From Galeopsis tetrahit (lineage: Eukaryota > Streptophyta > Magnoliopsida > Lamiales > Lamiaceae), in assembly GCA_963675135.1 (NCBI GenBank), contig OY776128.1, positions 68,268,670 through 68,332,669 on the forward strand: a stretch of 64,000 nt of DNA. Reading direction: 5' to 3'. Below the pieces are notes generated by a model that saw nothing but the letters and a program-made list of their open reading frames with translations, did no database searches and was not told the origin of the DNA. The translations under genes were made by a program, and so were the position numbers. Of this stretch, positions 32,984-44,886 are shown piece by piece. Positions within the stretch are counted from its first letter, which is position 1; every line of letters starts with the position of its first letter.

Positions 32984-34477
32984 TATTAATTATTATTACC
33001 ATAAGAAATCAAATAGGCATATAATCATATCATCTTATTTATAAATCTCAAAGATAAAACTCCTCACTATTTCACGTATCATTATCTTATTAGACGACAC
33101 ATTTTATCTACATTAAACTCAAGACTCACAATATCTACAATTTTACACAAAATGACATTACTTTTAAATCTACACATACACATAAATTCATTTATTTATT
33201 TACTTTATACATAAAAATTTATAAAATTATCTTTAAAATTACCCATTCTAACATGTTTTTTTTTTTTAAATATGTGTCGACATACACATAAAAGTTATCA
33301 TTATACATATGGATGGAGTAATAATTAGTGTCAAATCAATGAACATTAATTAAAGAGGTAGGCAAGATTTTTGCCAGCATTTATAGCATTATTATTAATT
33401 TAATACTAATATTGGAATCATTTTTCACATAAACATTGGCAGGTCAAATGTTTGGCTTTCCACGCTTTGAATTTCCCACTACTCACTCATGTACGTATTA
33501 AAAGGTTTCATTCTTTTCATTTTCTTGATTGCAACTTTCTACTGATTTGATTATACTACCTTTCTTTTTTAGAGCTACATATGTTTGGAAAGGGTTTGTT
33601 GGGTTTGGACAAATTCTTCTTTAAAAGTGTTGGGATTTGAAAATAGGGAACCTCGTAAAAGACATTGATTTGAGTATATTATTGTATATATATGTTCATA
33701 AAGTTTACGTATCATATATGCTATATGCTTATGATGAACATCATCTCATTAATTTATACTACATTATACCTCTTATATAAGTTTTTTTCAAACATTTGAG
33801 TCATTACTTAGTGCATTTTTTTAAGTAAATAACAAGCATCATTGCAACGAAAAATCATTTGTTATGATAATTATAACAAATCATAGAAATAGATTTAACT
33901 ATAGCATATAACTTTAAAGTTCAACATTTAATAATTATGGTAAAACGCCGTCGAAGTAATATGTGCACATTTTTTTATTGGCGATCATGATTTTGTAACA
34001 CAAAAAAAAAGGAGTTACTATAATTTTTTTTAATTTATGTAATGTTTCTTTTTACCCATAACTTTTTTTTTTTAATTGCGTGTTTTACAACCATTTGATC
34101 CAATTTTTTATGTTTTAGGAATAAAGTACAAACAGTTCCTTCAATTAGTGATTGTAGTGTACTTATTTTCTAACATCCATAATTTTAAAATAAAAAAGGC
34201 TAGTCAATTAGTGATCCTGATATATATTGGCTCATTAACTATTTTATTTATCCAACCAAACACTTTTACTTATTAAATTGAACAAATTAACACCTTCACG
34301 AATAAAATGAAAGGTTTGTGCCACGTCTATACAATGTATTCCAATTTTTTATTTTTATCATTGACTAAACAGCCAATTAAAAGCAAGTCTGATTAAAGGT
34401 ATTTAAAATTCACTACTCTCATTAAAACGAGTTTTTCGGATAGGGATAAAAATTAATTAAATTAAATATATATTAAA
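32984..34477. other. intergenic, no gene seen
   Basis: AT-rich DNA with several T-runs. Open frames are short and of random composition. Confidence 0.4.
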
Positions 34478-34912
34478 TCTCTCTTATATACTAATTCTAA
34501 ATCTATACGTGACTTCACTAAAACTTCCCTTTTCTAAAACTCTTAATTCATGTAATTCTGATTTTTTTTTAATAAATAATTTTCTCTTTCCTCATCTTTC
34601 TCTCTCTTCTCCAATTTTAATTTTTAAAATTATTTTTTCTTTCTTATCCATTCTCTCTCTTCTTCACTTCTTCTACCAGTTTAGATTTTCTAATTATAAT
34701 TATAATTTTATTTATAATATCAATTATGCATTTTTTAAAGTATTCTTAATTTTTCTCTTCATTTTCTCTCATTTTCTTCTAAAATACTCATTTTCTTCTA
34801 AAATATGGAGTATAAAATAACATACATATGTATTTTAAATAATTATATTAAAATTTATTAAATAATACGTATTTATTTTACCATCCTGCGAATTTCGCGG
34901 GTCTTGCATTAG
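34478..34912 (+). mobile_element. small Helitron-like element, about 435 bp
   Basis: The 5' end TCTCTCTTATATACTAATTC follows host A. The 3' side has an 8-bp hairpin (CCTGCGAA with TTCGCGGG, one G-T pair) ten bases before TTAG, followed by host T. The end TTAG would be a one-base change from the canonical CTAG. The interior is pyrimidine-rich and noncoding. Confidence 0.6.
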
Positions 34913-36694
34913 TTAAATATATAGAGGAAATGACGTTGTTTTTTACTGTGCCCCTTACCTTAACTTACTATACACTCTGCAAAAGTCAGACCAAGCTCAC
35001 TCTTTAAAAAAAGGCATAGTTTCTAACGGAGCTCTTCTTTATTTTATTATCCCTTCCAAACATTAATATTATATAAAATTATTTTTCAAATATTAATATT
35101 CTTTTAAAAATGTCTTTGAATTAAAATCCTTTCATTAATTTAAAAACTTTACATTTTAAAATCTTTCAACGAAACCTTACATTTATTGCATTGTCCATTC
35201 AAATGAATTTGAAATTGTGGCTTCCAGTTTAAGTTAACTTTCTGAATAACTTTCAATTTTTTTAACTAATAAATACCCCCTCCAAAAAAAAAAAAAAATT
35301 AGATGTCATTTTAATCATTTACATTATTCAATTAATGCATGCCATTTTATTTTTTTAAATCTCATGTACTCCTAATTAATTAGTTCCACCATCATTAAAT
35401 GTAATTTTTCTAACTTATAGCAGGTTCTTCTCTAAATGCACCGTTAATGATGATTGATGAGGTTAATTATCATTCGTTAAGGGTAATTTTTGGCACAAAA
35501 ATAGTTCTCCTCATTCGATAATCAAATTAAATTAAATTAAAGTTCGAAAATTGGATCGGGCCTATCAGCGGGCCCCGCGATAAAAGGTATTGGCTTTTAA
35601 CACTAAAATTTAGAAGTAGGCTAAAAAGGGTCGCCAGATTTGGGCTATAGGTTGTACAGTTGGCCCACCACTTATTCATACCAATATAATACTCCGTACT
35701 AAAAAAAAAAAAAAAAAAATTAAACCTAAGATTGAAAAAACGTTTGCACTTACCATTTTTTATTGGGTGTGACAATTTTACGGTAAAATTGTTTATAAAA
35801 TAATAAAAAAATCTTTCAAAGTATTATTGAGTCATATTTAAATTATATTTGTAAAAAAAGTCTTACGTAAAGCCCCTTTTAAATTTGATTTTTTTTTTTA
35901 AAAGGTAAAACACATTGTGTATTATATAGATAAAATAATACCGATCAAATACACTCAAACCTAACTGTAGTATTACCTCCAAAAAATACTAAACCAGATC
36001 AATCGTAAAAAACTGGAGAGAAAGCACCTTGTCCAGCCAAAAGTTATATAGTGCAACTAAATGCCTAAAAAACCCTACATCCATCGGAAAATCTAAAGAG
36101 AGGAGGCGGCGATGCGGAGTTCCGGCAGCGGCAACTCGGTGGTCCGGCGGTGGTGGACGGTGAATCGGCTGCGGTGCTATTTTATTTTAGAGGGATTCAA
36201 TCGATCTACTTATTTTTCAATCTAACAACATGGTTTAAGGACTAAGATAATTGAGGGAGAGGAAAAGTGATGGATGGTGCTAGAGGAGGTGGCCGCCGCT
36301 AGGGCCCCGATCTCTTCAGTTTGTACGCAATCTACATTAGAGAGAGAAGGATGTGAATTTCGAGCAACCGAAATATAGAGGTGGAAAGAGGTGAGTTTCC
36401 TGTGGACGATAGTTTTTTTTTTTTTTTTAATTTGAATTACCCAAACCATTTTCTAGCCACCAAAAGGTGGTTTGGCCCGACCCAATCCTTTTGGTGATGG
36501 ATTGTGGGACGACCCCCAACATGTTGCACTGTCCAATTAAATTTATTTTTAAATAATGTTAGCTGGTTTAATAATATGTATTCCATGTCCAAACTTAATG
36601 AATGTAATTTTCTTTTTTAAATTTAATATACACACTTTCATAAATAAAAATATTTATTCTCAAATACACTAATACATTATTCATAACCGTAATA
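34913..36694. other. intergenic, no gene seen
   Basis: AT-rich apart from a small GC-rich island at about 36095-36180 (GGAGGCGGCGATGCGG and following) that may be an exon or transposon-cargo fragment. Nothing recognisable is encoded. Confidence 0.4.
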
Positions 36695-36950
36695 AATTTG
36701 TCTAGTGGCGTAGGCTTGAAACTTAGAAGTGTGCTCCTCCATAAAAACCTAGGTTCGAAACTTCTAAAATACAAACAATTCTTAAGCGGGGCCAATTCAT
36801 ATAGAGCATAAAGTTCTGATTTTAAACGGGCACCCCGCAACTGGACGATGAGATTGATCCTCCCGAATTATTCGGTGCTTGAATCGAAAATGGAGACTTA
36901 AAAAAAAAACTAATAGATCCTCCTGAATTAGTCGATTCTTGAATAAAAAA
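36695..36950 (+). mobile_element. tRNA-derived SINE-like sequence
   Basis: An A-box-like TAGTGGCGTAGG (36704-36713 region) and a B-box-like AGGTTCGAAAC (36751-36761) are spaced about 40 bp, as in tRNA-type RNA polymerase III promoters. An unrelated body follows, then CTCCCGAATTATTCGGTGC and an A-run (36899-36909). The tail segment is repeated once more in shortened form (about 36913-36955). No clear target duplication was found. Confidence 0.5.
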
Positions 36951-37066
36951 CTAATACCGGTATTAATTTGTTTTCAAAATCGTCAAAATTTCAAACAACG
37001 TAATTTTACGTCATTAAAAAGTTTTAGTCAGAGAAGTTATAATAAAATAATTTATATCATTAAAAT

Positions 37067-37989
37067 TAGAGCTGTCAAAATGGGCTAGGCCTGTTGGGTC
37101 GGCTTGCCTCGCCTATTAAAAAAGTGGATTGAGTTGAATAATACAAGTCCATTTAAAATGCAGGCTCGTATGAACTAGACCGTATGGATTGTGGATTTTG
37201 GTGGGTTGGACCGCGAACTTCTTATTTTTAAATTTTTTATTTTTATTTTTTAAGGTTAAATGAAGCAGTAACGGGTTTTTATTAAGTTGAACTATGACTG
37301 TGTGAAGATGTGATATTAGAAATTTATGGTCAACTTTAAATTAAGATACAAAATTACAAAATATTACACTAAACAAAATTAAGATTTGAGAATGAGAATA
37401 CAACGTTGTCGTCCATGTATTCACATGATTTAGAGAGAGAGACTTGATAATTAATGTAGATTTGAATATCTTTTTTAACTTTCTCTTTATATAAATGCAT
37501 AATTATCATGAGTTGCTAGATCGAGAGAGAATGTGGTGATAGCGTGATTTACACATTAAACTTTCGTTGAATATTATATATTGTTTCTGCGCTTTTGAAA
37601 ATAAGAATTTAAACAATATTAAGGTTAAAATTTTAGTTCGATTAATTTGTCAATATAACAAACAATCTTATTTGAGGTTTACTTTTTTATTATAAGAGAT
37701 TAAAATTATTCAGGTGAATTTAATTAAAGATTATTCAAAATTATTGCTATTTTATTATTTTTTATTTTTAGTAATTATTTATGTACTGTTTAAAATTTAT
37801 TATAATAATAAATATGAAAAGGTAAAAAATAAATATATTATGAAAAAGTCTGTGGCTAGCCCACAACTCGAGTTGGATTGAGTATTTTTCAATTCGTTCC
37901 CATCGTGGACCGACCCGTCAAAACTCGCAAAATGATGAGTTGAGGTGAGTTATGGACTGCACCCTCCACCAACCGTTTTGACAGTTCTA
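37067..37989. mobile_element. hAT-type element, 923 bp, non-autonomous
   Basis: The ends are TAGAGCTGTCAAAA and TTTTGACAGTTCTA, inverted with one mismatch. The flanking 8-mers are ATTAAAAT (37059-37066) and ATTATAAT (37990-37997), 7 of 8 equal. Subterminal sequences are GC-richer and carry GGGTCGG/CCGACCC-type motifs, as is common in plant hAT elements. No transposase frame. Confidence 0.85.
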
Positions 37990-37997
37990 ATTATAAT

Positions 37998-39213
37998 TTT
38001 TTTTTTTAAGATAATGTTAAGATGCATAATATTATCTACATGACCCAGTTTTGAGTCGCTATTTTTTTGGATATGCGCCGAAATTATTTTAGACTTATTC
38101 TTAGACTTGAAGGGAAACTATATTGTATCAGACTATTCTTAGGTGACCAATAAATTACTCAAAAAGGAAACAATATTGCCACGTCAAAATTATTTCAATA
38201 TATGTCACAAAATATAGGCTCAAGATGGCAAAATTAGATGCCTCCAAGTATAAATTTGCTAAATCAGGTATACTCATAAAGTATAATAGTAGTAGTGTTT
38301 TAGTTCATCAGGTAAAATTAACCTTTCACCGTGTCTGAAGAGTGTATACAAATATCACACTTGTGCGTTAATATTTGGCTTAATTAATTAATTACGTACT
38401 TATTTAAATAATTAAGTGCTTAGTCATCGATTAGCTAGTATCAATTCCCACTTTAGAAAAGACACGTTCGGTAGCCTAATCAAATTAGAGTTTATTTTAT
38501 GGTATTTAAGATTTTGTTGATTTGCTTTGGTCACTTTTTCACCATTTTAAGGTTAAAAATATTATTCTGAAAATTATTGCAGTGACAACTGTCTTATCTT
38601 ATTAGTTGAATTGGGCACTCTGGTGGCTACTGTGTTGGTTTAAAGAAAACAATACAATTTTATTATGTAGATGACATCTGTGTGTAAATTTAATGTATTT
38701 TTAATTATTTTATAAATAATACGTAATCACTTTTTTACATGCGGGAGAATCACGATACATTGAATGTGTTTATTTTCTTACAGTATTTACGTATACACAT
38801 AGTATACTATATGTAAAAACAGTGTAAGTGAGTCAACATGAACTCTATATATCAAACAGCTTATAGTTCAAATGTTATACACATAGCAATATAGCATTAA
38901 TTTCCGGTTAAATTGCATTAAATACTGAAACTGTATTTAAACAACCGAAATATTATTTTTAGCATTAATTAAACAACCGAAAAAAAAAACTATATAAACT
39001 ATCAATTTTTTTTATTATAAATTACTACTACTGAACTAATTTTTTGCGACAACTTACTCTCTCCATTGACAAGCCCTACTCAGAATTGAGTTTTTCGTCT
39101 TTCTTTAAATCTTATAAATCATGAATCGACAAAGTAAGATTTCGTGAATAGTTGTAAAATGGGTGAGGAAAAAAATATTCACACTTAGAATACAGGGTTT
39201 GATGAAAATACAC
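37998..39213. other. intergenic, no gene seen
   Basis: AT-rich DNA without recognisable gene or element ends. Confidence 0.4.
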
Positions 39214-39312
39214 TATCCGTCCCACCGAAATTTACGCAATTGACATATTGAAATGTTTCATACTCCGTATTAATTTGTACAATCAAAAAAGGAAACATAT
39301 TCATAAACCTAC

Positions 39313-39571
39313 TGTTTGAATGTATAATTTCAGCTTTATTGCAAAGTGTGATATGTTACACTATATATAGAGGCTTAGATTCTAGAGCCTTCTATCTAAC
39401 AACTTGTTGTTACAAAACCACACTAACTACCTTTCTTCTAACTAACTAATAAGGGTTTGTGCATGGGCTGTAATCCCATGCATCTTGCTGTATGCTACGC
39501 GTGAGGGTTTGCATGGTTGTGATCCCATGCTTACTACTCTACACTACTGCTCTACTTTACTATACTTAACA
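39313..39571 (-). repeat. 3' LTR of the intact copia element
   Basis: On the plus strand it reads TGTTTGAATG...TACTTAACA. It is the partner of 44071-44329. A TATATATAG stretch lies in both. Confidence 0.95.
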
Positions 39572-39580
39572 CGCCCCCGA
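39572..39580 (-). other. polypurine tract of intact copia element
   Basis: On the minus strand TCGGGGGCG directly precedes the 3' LTR. Confidence 0.6.
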
Positions 39581-39599
39581 AGAAAATGGACCACAGTGT

Positions 39600-42500
39600 T
39601 TAAGTGAGGTTCAGCCATGCACTTAGTCGAGCAAATCGAGTTGGGGCAAGAGGCTTCGTAAGTAGGTCAGCAGGTTGATCTTCTGAAGAAATGTATCGAA
39701 TGTCAAGTATGTTGCTCTTGACCTTTTCTCGTAAGAAGTGGACGTCTACTTCAATATGTTTGGTACGAGAGTGAAACGCCGGGCTGTACGCAAGAGTGAT
39801 TGCACCTTGATTATCACACCACAAGAGAGCTGGTGTAGATATAGGTATGCATAACTCCTTACATAAGCTGGAAATCCAAAGAATGTCAGTTGTAGCCAAT
39901 GCCAATGCTCTATACTCTGCCTCAGTGCTACTCCTTGCCACCACATTTTGCTTTCGGGAAATCCACGAGATCAAGTTCTGGCCAAGAGTTATACAGAAAC
40001 CAGAAGTACTCCTCCTATCATCCAAGCTTGATGCATAGTCCGCATCGACGAACCCCTGTAACCTGAAATCAGACACCATATAAAAGGAGATACCATGAGA
40101 AATTGAGCCCTTAAGGTACCTAAGAACTCTTTTGCATGCCTTCCAATGATTTTGTGTCGGATTTTGCAAGAACTGGGAGAGTTTGTTGACACTAAAAGAG
40201 ATGTCAGGCCTGGTGAGTGTTAGGTATTGTAAGGCTCCAATGATGCTTCGAAAAAGGGTGGGATTGTCAAATGGGGGGCTATCTGTGGAGTGGAGTTGTG
40301 TTGAGTGGGAGAGGGGAGTAGAGCAGGGTTTGGAGGATGCAAGATTGGCTTTGGTAATAAGATCTGTGGTGTATTTAGACTGAGAGAGTTTGATAGAAGT
40401 GGGAGTGACATGAGCTTCAATGCCCAGAAAGTAGTTGATTTCTCCAAGATGTTTTAGAGAAAACTCAGAATGTAGTTTATCAATAAGAGTCTGGACCAAC
40501 TGATTATCATCTCCTGTAATGAGTATATCATCCACATAAACCAGCAACAATGTGGTTTTTCCATGTGAAGCTCTGTGGAACAAACAGTGATCAGATGTGG
40601 AATGAGTGAAGCCTTGGCTGATCAGGAATGCTTTGAGAGTGTCATACCAAGCTTTGGGAGCTTGTTTAAGGCCATAAAGAGCTTTTCGAAGTCTGCACAC
40701 ATGAGATGGATACTGACTACTTACAAATCCCTCAGGTTGAGCAACATAGACAGTTTCAAGCGAAGATCCTTTGAGAAATGCATTGTTGATGTCCACTTGT
40801 TGAATAGACCACCCCTTTGAGACAGCAAGCGTGAATACAATGCGGAGTGTGACTGGCTTAATGACAAGGCTAAATGTGTTGAAGTAGTCAACTCCAGCCA
40901 ACTGCTGAAACCCTCTAGCTACAAGTCTTGCTTTGTATCTTTCAACAGTGCCATCCTTGTTATATTTGACCCTAAATAGCCACTTTGTAGTGATGGGGTG
41001 AATGGTTGCTGAAGGGGCCACAAGATCCCAAGTACCATTCTTAATGAGTGCATCATACTCCAACTGCATATCCTGCTTCCAATTTGTATCAACAATAGCC
41101 TCAGAAACTGAATTAGGTTCAGGGATAGGAGCTGTGATGATAAGAGCCTTTGGTTTGAAAATACCAGATTTGGATCTTGTTTGCATTGCATGAGATGGAG
41201 GGGGTGGTGCATCAGAAGGAGGGGCAGTGGGTGATGATGTATGTGAAGAGGAGGTGGGAGTGGGAAGTTTATATCTGGTACAGGATGATGAAGATGAAAC
41301 TTCACCAGATTGAGCTAGGGTATTGGACTGATTGCTATCAATGGGAGATGGTGATAGTAGGTATCTGGAAGATGAGTTTGATGATAAGGCAGGAGTGATA
41401 GGAGCTGTGGGAGATGGAATGGGTGGAGAGAATGGTAAATGAGCAGAGAATTTGTGAACTGGAGGTATGGGAGTGAGATTCTGGGGTGTGTAAGCTGGGA
41501 ATTCAGATTCATTGAATTGGACTGAAGCTGACACATAGATTTTACCAGAAGAGTGAAGACAGATATAGCCCTTGTGATTAGGACTGTACCCCAAGAAAAT
41601 GCATTTGGAACTTCGAAATTGGAGCTTTGAAGAGTTGTATGGTCTGAGAAATGGGAAGCAAGCACACCCAAAAACCCTTAGGGAATGATAGTCAGGAGGC
41701 TTGAGATAGAGTTTTTCAAATGGAGATGTGTGATGTAAGATTGGTGTGGGGAGCATGTTGATTAGGTAAGCAACTGTGGAGAAGGCATGCCACCAGAATT
41801 GCATAGAAAGATTGGAGTTAGCAAGCATGGCAAGACCAAGTTCAGTTACATGTTGATGCTTTCTTTCTACTAGGCCATTTTGTTGGTGAGTGTATGCACA
41901 TGACAGATGAACCTGCACACCAAGAGGCCTAACTAGTGTATCCACAGGCAAAAATTCAGTTCCCATATCATGTTGAAGTGCCTTGACCTTTACACCAAAC
42001 AATCTTTCCACTGTGATCATAAAATGATGAAATACCCCAACAACCTCAGACTTAGCCCTTAAAGGGAACACCCAAACAAATCTTGTGAAGTCATCCACAA
42101 TTGACATAAAGTATTTATAACCATCAATAGACACACAAGAGGCAGGCCCCCACACATCCATATGCACTAGCTCAAAAGAAGTAGTAGAATGATGCACAAC
42201 AGAATTGAAGTGTTTAAGATGCATCTTGCCCATTTTACATTCATCACAAAATGTGTTAACATCTTTATTACAAGCAATATTCAAAGTCCTCAATACAGTA
42301 GACAAGGTGGTGTTGCCAGGATGGCCTAGTCTACAATGCCATAGTCTCCAACTATTGCTACTAGACCCATCTTTATTCACACTATCAGCATAAGTGTTAT
42401 TCTTGAGCCTAAGCACATTATTGCAAACTCTGGATGAAGTGCTTCTCAAGCAGCCATCAGCAGCACCAAAGTTAAGAACATAAAGACCATCTTTAAGCTC

Positions 42501-43838
42501 CCCTCTCAATAGAATCTTGTGAGTGGTCAGATCCTTAACAAGACAACAGTCAGCAAGAAACTCAATCACAACATCATTATCTTTGAGAAACTGAGAAATG
42601 CTCATAAGATTTTTAGTGATTGCAGGCACATGTAGAACATTATCCATTACTACAGACCTAGTCTTATCACATGTAGGCATGGAGAAATAACCAGTATGTG
42701 ATATAGGTATAGTATCACCATTACCAACAACTAAAGAATCCATACCTTGATAGGGAGTGTTGATGTGAAGGTTAGATAGTTGTGAAGTAACATGATGTGT
42801 AGCTCCACTGTCAATGTACCAAGGAGATGTGGAAGTGGATGCATTGGAGTTGGATGATGAGGCACCTGAATCCAAAGAGCCAGTGAGAGCTGGAGAATAA
42901 GATGTATAAGAGACAGGGTAGGCTGGATGAGGAGATGCAGTGGTGTGTTGATGCTGAGCAAAGTTGGCCTGGAATGGAGTAGTCAAGGGAGGGCGATGAG
43001 CTGGAGGAGATGGTCGAGAGTTCTCAAGGCCATGAAAGTTTTGATCAAACCTCTTAAAACACTTGGCAGCCACATGATAATTTCTGCCACACAGTTGACA
43101 AACAACTCTAGGTTTGGAGAAGATCTTACCCTTGCCATGAGATTTTCCAGAATTGTGACCTCTATTGACAACATTAACAGATGGTTGAGTTGGAGAGGCA
43201 ATGTGTCCACCAACTAGATTCTGTGCACTTGCATTATGACTTAGGAGTCTCATCTCATAGGCCTTCAACATGGATTGTACCTCTGGAATCGAAGGAATAG
43301 TTCCCCTGGTAGTTAAGGAGACAACAATAGCATCAAACTCAGCTCCAAGACCTCCTAGAATATACAGCACCAACTCAGCATCACCGATCGCTTGACCAGC
43401 ATGATGCAATCCATCTACAATTGCACGCATCCTCAAAATGAACGCATCAATACTCAGATCATTTTTCCTCATAGTCTGAAGCTGCAGCCTTAGGATCATT
43501 GCCTTTGCACTGGATTGTGACTGGAATAAGGACTCAAATGCTTGCCATAGCTGAAACGAGTGTTCACAACGACTCACATGTCCTAGCATTGAATCAGAAA
43601 CAGAGCTAAGAAGCCAGCTGAGTAAAAATTGATATCGTCTTTGCCACGAAACAGAATCCGATGTAGAAGAGGTTGGATCCTGTGGAACGGTAGTGCAAAG
43701 AAGGACATCGTCAAAGCAATGTGTTCTAACAGATGCAAGGACTTGATTACGCCAGAATGGATAATTGTCATTATCAAGGCGAATCGAAAGAGTGATAAAT
43801 CTCGGAAGAGTTGAAGGATTGGTAGATGATGTAGTCAT
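39600..43838 (-). CDS. intact copia Gag-Pol polyprotein, 1412 aa
   Basis: One open frame encodes all functions of a copia element. In order: UBN2-type gag (about 20-200), CCHC zinc knuckle CQLCGRNYHVAAKC (247-260), aspartic protease DSGATHH (Asp343), GAG-pre-integrase LWHCRLGH (about 499-545), integrase with Asp561, Asp624 and Glu658, reverse transcriptase with Asp1016 and YVDD (1101-1104), RNase H with DADY, STEAEYRAL and LWCDNQGA (about 1270-1400). The start ATG lies 233 bp from the 5' LTR. No stop, frameshift or missing catalytic residue is seen. The linker at about 790-890 is rich in Ser and Pro, as usual. Confidence 0.96.
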   Translation of the reverse strand: MTTSSTNPSTLPRFITLSIRLDNDNYPFWRNQVLASVRTHCFDDVLLCTTVPQDPTSSTSDSVSWQRRYQFLLSWLLSSVSDSMLGHVSRCEHSFQLWQAFESLFQSQSSAKAMILRLQLQTMRKNDLSIDAFILRMRAIVDGLHHAGQAIGDAELVLYILGGLGAEFDAIVVSLTTRGTIPSIPEVQSMLKAYEMRLLSHNASAQNLVGGHIASPTQPSVNVVNRGHNSGKSHGKGKIFSKPRVVCQLCGRNYHVAAKCFKRFDQNFHGLENSRPSPPAHRPPLTTPFQANFAQHQHTTASPHPAYPVSYTSYSPALTGSLDSGASSSNSNASTSTSPWYIDSGATHHVTSQLSNLHINTPYQGMDSLVVGNGDTIPISHTGYFSMPTCDKTRSVVMDNVLHVPAITKNLMSISQFLKDNDVVIEFLADCCLVKDLTTHKILLRGELKDGLYVLNFGAADGCLRSTSSRVCNNVLRLKNNTYADSVNKDGSSSNSWRLWHCRLGHPGNTTLSTVLRTLNIACNKDVNTFCDECKMGKMHLKHFNSVVHHSTTSFELVHMDVWGPASCVSIDGYKYFMSIVDDFTRFVWVFPLRAKSEVVGVFHHFMITVERLFGVKVKALQHDMGTEFLPVDTLVRPLGVQVHLSCAYTHQQNGLVERKHQHVTELGLAMLANSNLSMQFWWHAFSTVAYLINMLPTPILHHTSPFEKLYLKPPDYHSLRVFGCACFPFLRPYNSSKLQFRSSKCIFLGYSPNHKGYICLHSSGKIYVSASVQFNESEFPAYTPQNLTPIPPVHKFSAHLPFSPPIPSPTAPITPALSSNSSSRYLLSPSPIDSNQSNTLAQSGEVSSSSSCTRYKLPTPTSSSHTSSPTAPPSDAPPPPSHAMQTRSKSGIFKPKALIITAPIPEPNSVSEAIVDTNWKQDMQLEYDALIKNGTWDLVAPSATIHPITTKWLFRVKYNKDGTVERYKARLVARGFQQLAGVDYFNTFSLVIKPVTLRIVFTLAVSKGWSIQQVDINNAFLKGSSLETVYVAQPEGFVSSQYPSHVCRLRKALYGLKQAPKAWYDTLKAFLISQGFTHSTSDHCLFHRASHGKTTLLLVYVDDILITGDDNQLVQTLIDKLHSEFSLKHLGEINYFLGIEAHVTPTSIKLSQSKYTTDLITKANLASSKPCSTPLSHSTQLHSTDSPPFDNPTLFRSIIGALQYLTLTRPDISFSVNKLSQFLQNPTQNHWKACKRVLRYLKGSISHGISFYMVSDFRLQGFVDADYASSLDDRRSTSGFCITLGQNLISWISRKQNVVARSSTEAEYRALALATTDILWISSLCKELCIPISTPALLWCDNQGAITLAYSPAFHSRTKHIEVDVHFLREKVKSNILDIRYISSEDQPADLLTKPLAPTRFARLSAWLNLT

Positions 43839-44055
43839 GATAGAAACAGAGGCTAGCGGAAGAGAAATGGATCGAGAAGCTGAAGAGAAAAACGGTTATT
43901 GTATGAACAAAACAGTTACTGTTCATACAATGATGAAGATAGGCATGAAAGTGTTTGAAGATTCAAAGAACAGAAGAACATAATGATGAACGAAGAAAGG
44001 CAGAAGAAGGATGAATCGAACTTGCAAAATCAAACACAAAACCATGAGAAAACCT

Positions 44056-44070
44056 GCTCTTATGATACCA
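44056..44070 (-). other. primer binding site, initiator-Met tRNA type
   Basis: Directly after the 5' LTR the minus strand reads TGGTATCATAAGAGC. This is the common plant copia site TGGTATCAGAGC with a small insertion, complementary to the 3' end of initiator methionine tRNA. Confidence 0.75.
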
Positions 44071-44329
44071 TGTTTGAATGTATAATTTCAGCTTAATTGC
44101 AAAGTGTGATATGTTACACTATATATAGAGGCTTAGATTCCAGAGCCTTCTATCTAACAACTTGTTGTTACAAAACCACACTAACTACCTTTCTTCTAAC
44201 TAACTAATAAGGGTTTGTGCATGGGCTGTAATCCCATGCATCTTGCTGTATGCTACGCGTGAGGGTTTGCATGGTTGTGATCCCATGCTTACTACTCTAC
44301 ACTACTGCTCTACTTTACTATACTTAACA
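44071..44329 (-). repeat. 5' LTR of the intact copia element
   Basis: It is 259 bp long and identical to 39313-39571 except for two visible substitutions (GCTTAATT versus GCTTTATT, and ATTCCAG versus ATTCTAG). Confidence 0.95.
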
Positions 44330-44736
44330 CCTACACACACAGTTTCACCCTCAAAATATACACATATTTGCACATACAGTAAAACCTTTATAAATTAATA
44401 CTCTATAAATTAATAAACTCTCTAAAATAATAAAATTTTCCGGTCCCGACTTGGGCCTTTGTAAAAAATCATCAAATTCGATAAGATAATAAGATAATAA
44501 TTTTTGAAAAATCTCTTTATAAATATTAGGTCCCATTAAAACTCTAAATTAATAATTCATAAATATTACTCTACAATTATAAATATTATGGTAATTTACT
44601 AAAATATGAATCTATTGTTACTTGATTTTTATTAAAATTTAAATCTAATTGGATTTCATCCCTAACTTTTTTATTGGCAGTCATGAGTTCTGGTGTCGAG
44701 TTCTCTTGCAACAACAACAAAATTTATCATTTAAAC

Positions 44737-44832
44737 CTAATTGAATCTACGGTCCCTCTTATACTCACATAATGCTTTACGCATTTGATCATTTATGGAT
44801 GATTTTGCGATGTCTTTTAGATGAGAAGACAT
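44737..44832 (-). pseudogene. pogo-like transposase N-terminal remnant
   Basis: From ATG 44830-44832 (minus) about 31 codons read MSSHLKDIAKSS and QMRKALCEYKRD, then a stop. The segment resembles the start of the CENP-B-type helix-turn-helix of plant pogo transposases. The rest of the gene is missing. Confidence 0.5.
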
Positions 44833-44886
44833 AGTTGGGTGTTTATGAATTATTTTATTTATATATTGAGATTTATATAGTATATG

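Larger units (their letters stand above)
39313..44329 (-). mobile_element. young, intact Ty1/copia retrotransposon, 5017 bp
   Basis: Two 259-bp LTRs, a perfect 5-bp TSD CCTAC (39308-39312, 44330-44334), a primer binding site, a purine tract and one uninterrupted 1412-codon gag-pol make this complete. The two LTRs differ at two positions by eye, about 0.8%. It lies in minus orientation inside a Stowaway MITE. All catalytic motifs are kept, so it may still be mobile. Confidence 0.97.
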
